Shown piece by piece: positions 43,699 to 51,966 of a stretch of DNA of 64,000 nucleotides. This stretch comes from Actinoplanes sp. M2I2 (GTDB lineage Bacteria; Actinomycetota; Actinomycetes; Mycobacteriales; Micromonosporaceae). The first letter of the stretch is position 1. Each line of letters opens with the position of its first letter. The stretch lies in the NCBI RefSeq assembly GCF_023544445.1, contig NZ_JALPVJ010000002.1, positions 186,001 to 250,000 of the forward strand. Direction: 5' to 3'. The notes under the pieces are model-generated. The model saw only the letters and a list, made by a program, of their open reading frames with translations. It had not been told where the DNA came from and did no database searches. The position numbers were made by a program, and so were the translations under genes.

Positions 43699-44598
43699 TC
43701 AGTGAACATCGGCTTCTTCCGAGGCCTTCCCCAGGGCCGGGCCGACGAGGGGAGTGGCTTGAAGCGCCGACGAGGTGTGCAGGCCGGGGCGGCCTCGTTC
43801 GGGGTCTGACTCCGAGACCTCCACCGTGCCCGTGGCCGGCCGTCTCTGGGGCGTGGGGCCGTTCTCGCGGGCCGTCGACGCTGCTGCGCCCGGCGCGGCC
43901 AGCACCAGAGCGGCCGTCGTCGCGGAGGCCAGCGCCCCCAGCCGGCGCTTCCAGGCGGTGGTCGGCCGGGCGGCGGTCGGCCGGGCGGCGGTCGGCTGGG
44001 CGGCGGTCGGCTGGGCGGCACGGTGGCCGCGTCGGCGGCTGATCAGCTCGACGAGGCCCGCCACCAGGAAGGACACCCCGAGGCCGACGGCGATGCCGAG
44101 CAGCGGATTGGCCACGAAGGCGGCGCCGCCCAGCACCCCCAGTCCCGCGACGTACGTGGCCCAGGCCAGGGCGGCGATGGCCGAGGCCGGGCTGAACCGG
44201 GACAGGGGCAGCCGGGTCGTGCCGGCGGCGACGTTCATCGTGACCCGGCCGCCGGGCAGGAAACGCGATGTCACGATCAGCAGGCCGGCCCGGCCCTGAA
44301 GCCGGCGGCCCGCCGTGGCGACGGCGCGTTCCACGCGCGGGGAGCGGCCGAGCAGCCGCGGACCCAGGGCGGTGCGGCTCAGGTAGTAGGCGAGGTGGTC
44401 GCCGGCGAACACCCCGGCCGCGGTGGCCAGGACGACCAGGGGCAGGCCGGGGCCGGTGCCGGCGAACACCCCGGCCGCCAGGACCACCGCCTCGGACGGG
44501 ATGATCGGCACGACGCCGTCCGCGCTGCTGAGAACCGCCAGAAGCGGGTAGAGCAGCGGCGAGGTCATCACCGGGTCGACCAGACTCATCAGATCCAT
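43699..44598 (-). CDS. DedA-family membrane protein with Pro/Ala-rich tail
   Basis: A 299-residue DedA/SNARE-associated membrane protein. The core (~1-190) shows the family pattern: a first hydrophobic reentrant segment with PIIPSEAVV, then SRFLPGGRVTMNVAAGTTRLP (F/Y-x-R-F-x-PGxR-like) and several helices; DedA proteins act in phospholipid flipping and proton-dependent resistance. The C-terminal ~100 residues are unusual: 15-base DNA repeats encode AAQPT/AARPT units, then a further hydrophobic stretch. ATG 44598 lacks a clear ribosome binding site. The ThDP enzyme follows 3 bases downstream. Confidence 0.88.
   Translation of the reverse strand: MDLMSLVDPVMTSPLLYPLLAVLSSADGVVPIIPSEAVVLAAGVFAGTGPGLPLVVLATAAGVFAGDHLAYYLSRTALGPRLLGRSPRVERAVATAGRRLQGRAGLLIVTSRFLPGGRVTMNVAAGTTRLPLSRFSPASAIAALAWATYVAGLGVLGGAAFVANPLLGIAVGLGVSFLVAGLVELISRRRGHRAAQPTAAQPTAARPTAARPTTAWKRRLGALASATTAALVLAAPGAAASTARENGPTPQRRPATGTVEVSESDPERGRPGLHTSSALQATPLVGPALGKASEEADVH
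43961..44020. repeat. 15-base in-frame repeat inside dedA-like gene
   Basis: Four tandem copies of GTCGGCCGGGCGGCG or its C-to-T variant. The period is 5 codons, so copy-number change would keep the frame and lengthen the Pro/Ala tail. Confidence 0.9.
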
Positions 44599-44730
44599 GC
44601 GGTGAAGCGTGGGCGCGGGGCACCGGCCGGGGCATCGTCCCGCGGTGCCGTCACGCGTCATCCCGGGGTAGGGGGTGGTGTCCATCGCCGGTCGGACGAC
44701 GCCCGGAGATCACCTCGATAGGGTTGGCCC

Positions 44731-46047
44731 GTGACAACCTCCCCGGAGCCGGACCAGGGAACCGGCCCGCGCGCCGGGTTCCCGCCCCGGGAAGCGCTGG
44801 CCCGGGCGGTGCGCACCGCGCTCGCGACCCGCGCTCGGCCGAGGACCACCAGCCGGTCCCGACGGCCGGCGATGTCGTGGCTGGTGTGGTGGCTGGTCGC
44901 CGGCGTGCTCGGGCTGATCGCGCTGCCTCTCAACGCGACCCTGGGCGCCGTGTACTTCGGGGTGCACCCGGTGATCGCGGTTCTCGCCGGCATCGCGCAG
45001 AGCGCCGCGCTGGTCCTGGTGCTCGTCCGGCCCCGCGAGGCGGTCGCCCTGCAGTTCCTGGCCGTCGCCGTGGTGTCGGTGGCCGTCCCGCCCGGCGCGG
45101 GCTCGACGTGGCCGCTCACCGTGCCCGGGCTCCTCACCCTGCTCGCCCAGGTCGGGCTGGTCGCCGCCCGCCGGAGCCCGCGGACGGCGCTGATCACCTG
45201 GTGGGCGAGCGCGCTGCTCGTCCCCGCCCTGGTGCTGCTCGATCCGCGGGGACGGTCCGTCGCGGACGGGCTGCTCATCATGGTTCTCTATCCGGTGCTG
45301 TCGGCCGTCGTCCTCGGCGCCGTGCTGATGACGCGCCGCTGGCGCCAGGTCCGGCAGGAGCTCGCCGACGCGCGCCGCGACGTCGAGGTGGAGCAGGGCC
45401 AGCGGACGATCGCCGAGGAGCGCACCCGGATAGCCCGGGAACTGCACGACGTCGTCGCGCACGGCATGTCGGTGATCCACATGCAGGCCACGTCGGCCTC
45501 GTACCGGATCGAGAACCTGAGCCCGGAGGCCGAGGCCGAGTTCGTGCGGATAGCCGCCGGAGCCCGGTCGGCGATGCGCGAGATGCGGCAGTTGCTGTCC
45601 GTGCTGCGGGCCGAGGACACGGGCGCCGGTCTGACCCCGGTGCCCGATCTGAGCCGGCTGACCGAGCTGATCGCGTCGGCCGAGGGCGCGGGGGTGCCGG
45701 TGGAACTGCGGGAGGCCGGCGCCGCACGGGCAGCCGTGCTCCCGGAGGCGGTCGCGCTGGCGGCCTACCGGATCGTCCAGGAGTCGCTGAGCAACGTCAT
45801 CCGGCACGCGCCCGGAGCCCGTACGGTGATCGCTCTCGATCGGGAAGGCGGTGATCTCGTGCTGTCCGTCGTGAACGACCGGGCGACCCGGCCGGTCGAG
45901 CTCATGGAGGCTCCCGGGCTGACCGGCCACGGGCTCGCCGGCATGCGCGAACGGGTCCGGCTGGCCGGCGGATCGCTGGAGGCCGGGCCGCGCGACGAGG
46001 GCGGCTACCGGGTGACGGCCCGCCTGCCGATCGGGGGTCCGCGGTGA
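44731..46047 (+). CDS. NarL-type sensor histidine kinase
   Basis: A 438-residue membrane kinase. Five or six helices between ~47 and ~200 form the sensor, with no large outer domain. The HisKA_3 box holds His239 in RIARELHDVVAHG; the N box is RIVQESLSNVIRHAPG and the G box GHGLAGMRERVRLAGGS. It phosphorylates the response regulator whose GTG start overlaps its stop (GTGA). The stimulus is unknown; DesK-like membrane sensing is typical for such a topology. GTG 44731 lacks a clear ribosome binding site (TAGGGT nearby). Confidence 0.93.
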   Translation: MTTSPEPDQGTGPRAGFPPREALARAVRTALATRARPRTTSRSRRPAMSWLVWWLVAGVLGLIALPLNATLGAVYFGVHPVIAVLAGIAQSAALVLVLVRPREAVALQFLAVAVVSVAVPPGAGSTWPLTVPGLLTLLAQVGLVAARRSPRTALITWWASALLVPALVLLDPRGRSVADGLLIMVLYPVLSAVVLGAVLMTRRWRQVRQELADARRDVEVEQGQRTIAEERTRIARELHDVVAHGMSVIHMQATSASYRIENLSPEAEAEFVRIAAGARSAMREMRQLLSVLRAEDTGAGLTPVPDLSRLTELIASAEGAGVPVELREAGAARAAVLPEAVALAAYRIVQESLSNVIRHAPGARTVIALDREGGDLVLSVVNDRATRPVELMEAPGLTGHGLAGMRERVRLAGGSLEAGPRDEGGYRVTARLPIGGPR

Positions 46048-46727
46048 TCCGCACGCTGATCGTGGACGACCAGACGATGATCCGGGTGGGCATCCGCGCG
46101 ATCCTGCAGGCGCAACCCGACATCGAGGTCGTCGGCGAGGCCGAGAACGGGCAGCTCGGCGTGGACCGCAGCCGTGGTCTGCGACCCGACGTGGTCCTCA
46201 TGGACGTCCGGATGCCGGTGATGGACGGGCTGGCCGCGACCCGGGCGCTGCTCGGGCCCGACCGGGCCGGGAGCCACACCCCGCGGGTGCTCATGCTGAC
46301 GACGTTCGATCTCGACGACTACATCAACGCGGCGCTGCAGGCGGGCGCGAGCGGCTTCCTGCTCAAGGACAGCGAGCCCGACGACCTGATCCGGGCCGTC
46401 CGGGTGGTGGCCGGTGGCGAGGCGTTGCTGGCGCCCAGCATCACCCGCCGGCTCATCGAGAGTTTCGTCGAGGCCCGGCCCCGCCGGTCGGCCGGCGCCA
46501 CGGCGCTCAACGCGCTGACCGAGCGGGAGCGCGAGGTGCTCCGGCTGATGGCGCTCGGCCTCTCGAACAACGAGATCGCCGCCTCGCTGTTCATCTCCGA
46601 GCCCACCACCAAGACCCACGTCAGCCGGATCCTGCAGAAGCTCGGTCTGCGCGACCGGGTCCAGGCGGTGGTCTTCGGCTACGAGACCGGCCTGGTCACC
46701 CCCGGCGGCCCGGCCCGTCCGGGATAG
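46044..46727 (+). CDS. NarL/LuxR-type response regulator
   Basis: A 227-residue regulator: receiver domain ~1-125 with phosphoacceptor Asp54 in DVVLMDVRMP and Lys in GFLLKDSEP, and a GerE-type DNA-binding domain ~155-220 (LTEREREVLRLMALGLSNNEIA). It is coupled to the upstream kinase by a 4-base overlap. Targets are unknown; the diguanylate cyclase gene 54 bases downstream may be in the same transcript. Confidence 0.95.
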   Translation: MIRTLIVDDQTMIRVGIRAILQAQPDIEVVGEAENGQLGVDRSRGLRPDVVLMDVRMPVMDGLAATRALLGPDRAGSHTPRVLMLTTFDLDDYINAALQAGASGFLLKDSEPDDLIRAVRVVAGGEALLAPSITRRLIESFVEARPRRSAGATALNALTEREREVLRLMALGLSNNEIAASLFISEPTTKTHVSRILQKLGLRDRVQAVVFGYETGLVTPGGPARPG

Positions 46728-46781
46728 CTGTCCGGGCGGGATACCGGTCAGGAGCCGCCCGTCGCTGCCGATGGAACGGTC

Positions 46782-48206
46782 ATGAGGGTCATCGGCACGG
46801 GCGTGGCGGTACGCCGGTGGAGTGTGGGGCTGGCGGTGCTGCTGAGCCTGCTGATGGTGGGCGGCGCGGGGTTCTACCTGGCCGACACCACGTCGGGGGC
46901 GCGGGCTGAGGTCCTGCACGAGTTCCAAGCCCGCTCGGAGTCCGCGGCCGGGGTCATCTCCGGCACGCTGGCCGTCAGCGATCGCCAGCTCCGGGAAGCC
47001 GGTCAGGGTCTCTTCGCCGGGACGCCGGCACAGCTGGGCCGCCAGAACGGCCGGAAGATCCTCGACACCCCCTGGTACGCGGTCCTGAGCGGGGACGGCG
47101 CCGTGCTGGTCGCCGACCCGGTGTCGTACGAGCCCCTCGTCCGGTCGTTGGCCTCCAGCGCCGGGTTTGTCGACGCCCGGCGTACCGGAAAGCTGTCTTT
47201 CGGGGACCTGCTCATCGCCGACAACGCCAAGGACGTGCCGGCGTTCCAGCCTTTCGAGGCGCCGGACGGTCCGCGCATGCTGGTGATGCCGGTCGGTTCC
47301 GGCGACATCAGCACGCTCGCGACCGGCGCTCTCGGCGCGACCAGCGCCTGGTATCTCCTCGACCAGGCCGACGGGGTCGTCGCCGCCCGCGACGCGTCGG
47401 CGGCGGGCTCGCCCCTCGCGGACGCGGCGCTGAGAACGGCACTGGACGCCCGGGCCAACGGCGCCGTCGGCGACCGGTACTTCGCCAGTCACCAGGCCGC
47501 CGGCACCACCTGGCGCGTTGTCCTGACCACGTCGCGATCGGAACTGCTGGCCCCGGTGCAGCAGACCGGGCGCGTCGCCTGGCAACTGTTCGCCGCGTTC
47601 GCCGCGGCCATGATCGTCATCCTCACGATGGGCCTGCTGGCCCTGGGCGGCTCGGCCCGGCTGGCCCGGGAACGCCTGCACGACACCCTGACCGGGCTGC
47701 CCAACCGCGCGCTGTTCCTGGAACGCGCCGAGGCCGCCATCGCCGACTGGCGCCGCAAACGGCAAGCCGGCGGCGAGGGTGCCGTCGCCGCCCTCTTCCT
47801 GGATCTCGACGGATTCAAGCCGGTGAACGACACGTACGGGCATGCGGCCGGCGACGCTCTGCTCAAGCAGGTCGCGCTCCGGCTGATCGACGCGACCCGG
47901 CCCGACGACTACGTCAGCCGTTTCGGCGGTGACGAGTTCCTGGTGCTGTGCCGCAAATTGCGCGAGGGCGACGACGTGCTCGCCGTGGCCGACCGCATCC
48001 AGCAGTACCTTTCCGAGCCGTACGAGGTGGACGGCCGTACGGTGACCATCGGGGTCTCCATCGGCATCGCCACCCTGGACGAGTCGGCGCAGGAGGCGGA
48101 AGCCCTGATCCGCAACGCCGACGCGGCGCTGTACTGCGCGAAGGAGGACGGCCGCGGCCGGGTGGCTTTGTTCAGCCCGGAACGGCACGCGGCAACGAGC
48201 CGCTGA
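46782..48206 (+). CDS. Membrane diguanylate cyclase with outer sensor domain
   Basis: A 474-residue c-di-GMP synthase. A membrane helix (~13-33), an outer sensor domain (~34-265, Cache-like by layout), a second helix (~267-290) and a GGDEF domain (~300-470). The active site RFGGDEF is intact (Gly382-Phe386) and the inhibitory I-site RxxD is present as RPDD five residues before it, so product feedback is expected. No EAL domain. ATG 46782 follows the response regulator by 54 bases on the same strand. Confidence 0.92.
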   Translation: MRVIGTGVAVRRWSVGLAVLLSLLMVGGAGFYLADTTSGARAEVLHEFQARSESAAGVISGTLAVSDRQLREAGQGLFAGTPAQLGRQNGRKILDTPWYAVLSGDGAVLVADPVSYEPLVRSLASSAGFVDARRTGKLSFGDLLIADNAKDVPAFQPFEAPDGPRMLVMPVGSGDISTLATGALGATSAWYLLDQADGVVAARDASAAGSPLADAALRTALDARANGAVGDRYFASHQAAGTTWRVVLTTSRSELLAPVQQTGRVAWQLFAAFAAAMIVILTMGLLALGGSARLARERLHDTLTGLPNRALFLERAEAAIADWRRKRQAGGEGAVAALFLDLDGFKPVNDTYGHAAGDALLKQVALRLIDATRPDDYVSRFGGDEFLVLCRKLREGDDVLAVADRIQQYLSEPYEVDGRTVTIGVSIGIATLDESAQEAEALIRNADAALYCAKEDGRGRVALFSPERHAATSR

Positions 48207-48287
48207 CCCCCGGCCGTCCGCGATCGCGCATGGGGGGGTACAAGTTGGCCCCGGCCGGCCGCCGCGGTCGCCGTTAGCGTTGCCGGA

Positions 48288-48668
48288 ATGGAATTCCCTG
48301 TCGTCCGACGACTCATCGACGCCATCAACGCCCACGACCTGGACGCGCTCACGGCAACCTTCGCCGAGGACTTCAGCAGCCTCTGGCCCGCCCACCCGGC
48401 GCGTTCGTTCGACACCCCCGAACAGGTGCGCCGCAACTGGGAGTTCATCCTCACCCAGTTCCCGGAGATCCGGATCTCGGTGACCAACTCCGTCGTGTCC
48501 GGCGACGAGTTCTGGGGTGAGTTCCACTACGTGCGGCCCGGCACGGCGGACATGCGTGGCGTGATCATCATCAAGGTGCGCGGTGACGAGATCATCCAGT
48601 CGCGCTTCTACATGGAGGAGGTCGAAGCCTCCGTGCTGCCGAACCCCATGCCCGGCGTCGAGGGCTGA
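48288..48668 (+). CDS. SnoaL-like/NTF2-fold protein
   Basis: A 126-residue soluble protein with the cone-shaped NTF2/SnoaL fold pattern: an N-terminal helix pair (VVRRLIDAINAHDLDALTATF), then a curved sheet ending MRGVIIIKVRGDEIIQSRFYM. Members are small isomerases, cyclases or binding proteins; the substrate cannot be told. It stands between the diguanylate cyclase and the MMPL gene with its own terminator behind it. Confidence 0.85.
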   Translation: MEFPVVRRLIDAINAHDLDALTATFAEDFSSLWPAHPARSFDTPEQVRRNWEFILTQFPEIRISVTNSVVSGDEFWGEFHYVRPGTADMRGVIIIKVRGDEIIQSRFYMEEVEASVLPNPMPGVEG

Positions 48669-48712
48669 TCGGACACCGCTGCCTGCCGCCGCGGCGACCA
48701 AAGGACGACTCA

Positions 48713-48755
48713 CCCGGCTCCCCCTCCCGTCGCTCGGCGTGGAGGGGGAGCCGGG
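48713..48755 (+). terminator. Perfect 15-bp terminator hairpin
   Basis: Arms CCCGGCTCCCCCTCC and GGAGGGGGAGCCGGG with a 13-base loop, 44 bases after the SnoaL-like stop, followed by CGCTCTTACTT. It insulates the following MMPL promoter. Confidence 0.85.
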
Positions 48756-48764
48756 CGCTCTTAC

Positions 48765-48851
48765 TTGACAAATGAAGGATCTCACCCTCAGAGTAACGCC
48801 CGTTAGCTAACGAATCGAAGCTAACACCTGTAGCTCTACCGGGGAGAAATC
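48765..48851 (+). promoter_or_regulatory. MMPL gene promoter and operator
   Basis: A consensus -35 TTGACA (48765-48770) is followed ~30 bases on by the perfect 12-bp palindrome CGTTAGCTAACG (48801-48812) and a further AGCTAACA (48819-48826). AGCTAACA also occurs upstream of the TetR gene at 54783. The layout suits repression of the exporter by a TetR protein. Confidence 0.6.
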
Positions 48852-51134
48852 ATGTTCGAGAGTCTGGGCCGGGCGATGTACCGCCGCCGCCGCTGGGTTG
48901 TGGCGGTCTTTGTCGCCTTCATGGTGTTCGCCGGCATCTGGGGCACCGGCGTGTTCGGCGCGATGTCCGACGGCGGGTTCGACGACCCCGGCAGCGAGAG
49001 CTCACGGGCCGCCGTCGTCGCGGAGCAGCAGCTCGGCCGGGACGACGCCGATGTCGTGGTGCTCTGGTCGAGTCCCACCATGACGGTCGACGACCCCGCG
49101 TACGAGCGGGCCGTGTCCACCGTCGTGGCGGGCCTGCCGGCCGACGCGGTGAGCCGGTCGGTGACGTTCTTCGAGACCGACGCGCCGGCCCTGGTCAGCG
49201 CCGATCGGCGGTCCACGTACGCGGTCCTGACCCTGGCCGGTGACGTGGCCCAGCGCACCGCGAATCTGGAACGGATCGAGGACCGGCTCGCCGCCCCGGG
49301 TCTCCAGGCGCGGATCGGCGGCGGTGAGACCGTCAACCGGGACATCAACGAGCAGGTCACCGCCGACATCGCCCGGGCCGAGCTCATCTCCCTGCCCGTC
49401 CTGGCGGTGTTGCTGCTGCTCATCTTTGGCAGCCTGGCCGCCGCCGGACTGCCCCTGGCCATCGGCGGCGTGGCGATCCTCGGCGCGTTCACCGCGTTGC
49501 GTGGCTTCGCCCAGTTCACCGACGTGTCGGTCTTCGCGGTCAACGTCGTCACGATCCTCGGCCTGGGCCTGGCCATCGACTACGGGCTTTTCATGGTGAG
49601 CCGGTTCCGCGAGGAGATCGGCCGGCAGCCCTCGGTCGAGGAGGCGGTCGCCCGCACGATGGCCACGGCCGGCCGGACGGTCGCCGTGTCCGGGGTGACC
49701 GTGGCGCTGTCGCTGGCCGGTCTGCTGATCTTCCCGCAGGTGTTCCTGCGGTCGATGGGTTTCGGCGGCATGAGCGCGGTCCTCATCGCGATGCTCGCCG
49801 CCCTCACGCTGCTGCCGGCGTTGCTGGCGATGCTGGGCGCCAAGGTCGACGCGCTCTCGGTACGCCCGTTGCTGCGGCGGCTGACCGGCCGGCGTTCCGC
49901 GACCGCGGTGACCGCTGCGGCCGGCTCGGGTGTGTGGGCGCGCGTAGCGCACAGCGTCATGCGGCGTCCCGTCGTCTACACGGTTGTCGTGGTCGGCGCC
50001 CTGGTGGCCCTGGCGCTGCCGTTCACGCAGATCCAGTTCGGTGGCATCGACGAGCGCGCCCTGCCCGAGGGCGCCGGCAGCCGGGTGGTCGCCGAGGCGA
50101 TCCGCGCCGGCTTCCCGGCTTCGCCGACACCGCCGATCGAGGCCGTGGTCACCCTTCCCGGCGACGTGGCCTCGCCCGCCGGTGCCGCGGCCCTCGACGC
50201 GTACGTCGACCGGGTGTCCGCCGTCCCCGGGGTGGCCGACGCCGCCGTGGTGGGCTCGGCCGGCTCGACCGCCCGCGTCGCCGTCGGCTACGACGGGGAT
50301 CCGCTGTCCTCCGGCGCGCGGGACGTGCTGGCCGGCGTCCGGGATCTGCCGGCCCCGGACGGCGGTTCGGTCCTCGTCGGCGGCGCCACCGCCGTGCTGG
50401 CCGATCTGCTATCCAGCCTGGGATCGCTCCTGCCCTGGATGGCCCTGCTCGTCGTCGCCATGACATTCGTGCTGCTGTTCCTGGCTTTCGGCTCGGTCAT
50501 CATGCCGATCAAGGCCGTCGTCATGAACATGCTGTCGCTGGGCGCGTCGTTCGGCGCGCTGGTCTGGATCTTCCAGGACGGGAACCTGTCCGGGATCCTG
50601 GGCTTCACCTCGACCGGCACGATCGAGGCCACCCAGCCGATCCTGGCGCTGGCCATCGTCTTCGGGCTGTCCATGGACTACGAGGTCTTCCTCATGTCCC
50701 GCATCCGCGAGCAGTACGACCTGACCGGCGACAACACCACCGCGGTGGCGACCGGGCTGCAGCGCACCGGCGGCATCATCACCAGCGCGGCGCTGCTGTT
50801 GCTGGTCGTGATCGGCGCCTTCTCGCTCTCGGGCATCACGTTCATCAAGATGCTCGGCGTCGCGATGGTGATCGCCATCGCCATCGACGCGACCGTCGTC
50901 CGGCTCCTGCTCGTGCCGGCCACCATGCGGCTGCTCGGCGACGCGAGCTGGTGGGCGCCGCGCCCGCTGCGCCGCTTCTACGACCGGTACGGCATCAAGG
51001 AGTCCGACGGCGACGAGCCGGCCCGGCCGGTCGGCCCGGCCGTGCCGTGCCGGCCCAGGAATACACCGCCACTCCCTGAACTCGAACTCCGCCCGGGGCC
51101 GCGTGTCCCGGGCGGGGGTGTCAGGCCGTGGTGA
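48852..51134 (+). CDS. MMPL/RND-family exporter
   Basis: A 760-residue membrane transporter with about twelve helices in two repeats, each made of one helix, a large outer domain and five helices. The proton-relay region GLGLAIDYGLFMVSRFREE is in the first half and FGLSMDYEVFLMSRIREQ in the second; both keep the Asp-Tyr pair. Such proteins export lipids, polyketides or drugs using proton force. GGGGAG precedes ATG 48852. The end overlaps the convergent DUF4386-like gene by 14 bases. Confidence 0.94.
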   Translation: MFESLGRAMYRRRRWVVAVFVAFMVFAGIWGTGVFGAMSDGGFDDPGSESSRAAVVAEQQLGRDDADVVVLWSSPTMTVDDPAYERAVSTVVAGLPADAVSRSVTFFETDAPALVSADRRSTYAVLTLAGDVAQRTANLERIEDRLAAPGLQARIGGGETVNRDINEQVTADIARAELISLPVLAVLLLLIFGSLAAAGLPLAIGGVAILGAFTALRGFAQFTDVSVFAVNVVTILGLGLAIDYGLFMVSRFREEIGRQPSVEEAVARTMATAGRTVAVSGVTVALSLAGLLIFPQVFLRSMGFGGMSAVLIAMLAALTLLPALLAMLGAKVDALSVRPLLRRLTGRRSATAVTAAAGSGVWARVAHSVMRRPVVYTVVVVGALVALALPFTQIQFGGIDERALPEGAGSRVVAEAIRAGFPASPTPPIEAVVTLPGDVASPAGAAALDAYVDRVSAVPGVADAAVVGSAGSTARVAVGYDGDPLSSGARDVLAGVRDLPAPDGGSVLVGGATAVLADLLSSLGSLLPWMALLVVAMTFVLLFLAFGSVIMPIKAVVMNMLSLGASFGALVWIFQDGNLSGILGFTSTGTIEATQPILALAIVFGLSMDYEVFLMSRIREQYDLTGDNTTAVATGLQRTGGIITSAALLLLVVIGAFSLSGITFIKMLGVAMVIAIAIDATVVRLLLVPATMRLLGDASWWAPRPLRRFYDRYGIKESDGDEPARPVGPAVPCRPRNTPPLPELELRPGPRVPGGGVRPW

Positions 51135-51858
51135 CCGGGTTGCGGTCCGGCGTGGCGCTGGGCGAGCGCTGAGACTGTCGGGTCCCGCGTTGCGGCCGGA
51201 CGCCGAGGATCAGCAGGTACAGCATGAGGCCGAACTCGCCCACCGACGTCGGGACCTCCACCAGCGTGCGGATCAGGGCCGGCGCGTCCGGGAGGCCGAA
51301 CGCGAGCAACGGGTCGGCGACCCAGGCCACGGCCGCCACCATGACGAGCACCCCGAGCCAGGACGGCAGCAGCTCCGATCGCCAGGCGAGATACCCCATC
51401 GGCAACAGCCACAGGCCGAAGAAGACGCCGCCGAGCACGTAGCCCTGCTGGTGCAGGTCCAACAGCAGAAGCACCTGCTCGGCGGAGTAGCCGGGCCGGG
51501 TCGCGGTGAGCAGGGCGCCGACGTGGAAGGTGAGGTTGATCAGGATCGAGCCGGCGCCGACGGACACGAACACCAGCAGCGCCGTCGCCGCTCGTTCGTG
51601 GACGTGGTGCAGGAGCCGGTGCAGCACCAGTCCGAGCAGGACGAAGACGGTTGCCATCAGGATGTCGGCGACGAGTCCGAGCCGGAAAAGGGTCTCGTGC
51701 TCGACGATGTTCGCCGCGGTCCGCGCGGCGTCGCCGGCCACGAGCAGGCTGCCGCGGGCCTCGAGCTGCGCCCATCCGCCGAGGACGGCCAGGATCAGGT
51801 AGAGCAGTCCGGCCAGCCGGGCGAGAGTCCGCGGGCCGGTCGTCGATGTGTCGGTCAT
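51121..51858 (-). CDS. DUF4386-like integral membrane protein
   Basis: A 245-residue membrane protein with six to seven predicted helices, matching DUF4386-type proteins (LARLAGLLYLILAVLGGWA in the first helix, PMGYLAWRSELLPSWLGVL near the fifth). Function unknown. ATG 51858 has no strong ribosome binding site. It overlaps the MMPL gene tail to tail by 14 bases and is divergent from a histidine kinase gene across a strong dyad, so it may be a target of that two-component system. Confidence 0.82.
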   Translation of the reverse strand: MTDTSTTGPRTLARLAGLLYLILAVLGGWAQLEARGSLLVAGDAARTAANIVEHETLFRLGLVADILMATVFVLLGLVLHRLLHHVHERAATALLVFVSVGAGSILINLTFHVGALLTATRPGYSAEQVLLLLDLHQQGYVLGGVFFGLWLLPMGYLAWRSELLPSWLGVLVMVAAVAWVADPLLAFGLPDAPALIRTLVEVPTSVGEFGLMLYLLILGVRPQRGTRQSQRSPSATPDRNPVTTA

Positions 51859-51910
51859 GTCCACCGACACTTCGCCATGGGGACGACCGCTGCCTCCACC
51901 CGCGGTCTCC

Positions 51911-51938
51911 GGCGACTCCACCCTGGGGTGGAGTCGCC
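51911..51938. promoter_or_regulatory. 28-bp near-perfect palindrome in a divergent promoter
   Basis: GGCGACTCCACCC and its exact complement are separated by TG, between the DUF4386-like gene and the histidine kinase gene. It lies ~30 bases before the kinase start, whose ATG follows TACGCT closely, so that transcript may be leaderless. Most likely an operator for the adjacent response regulator. Confidence 0.75.
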
Positions 51939-51966
51939 GTTCCCGGGGCGTCACTACGCTGACCGT

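Noticed and set aside
46005..48785. 926-codon minus-strand open frame
   Set aside because: Fully antisense to the response regulator, diguanylate cyclase and SnoaL-like genes, low-complexity composition, no ribosome binding site.
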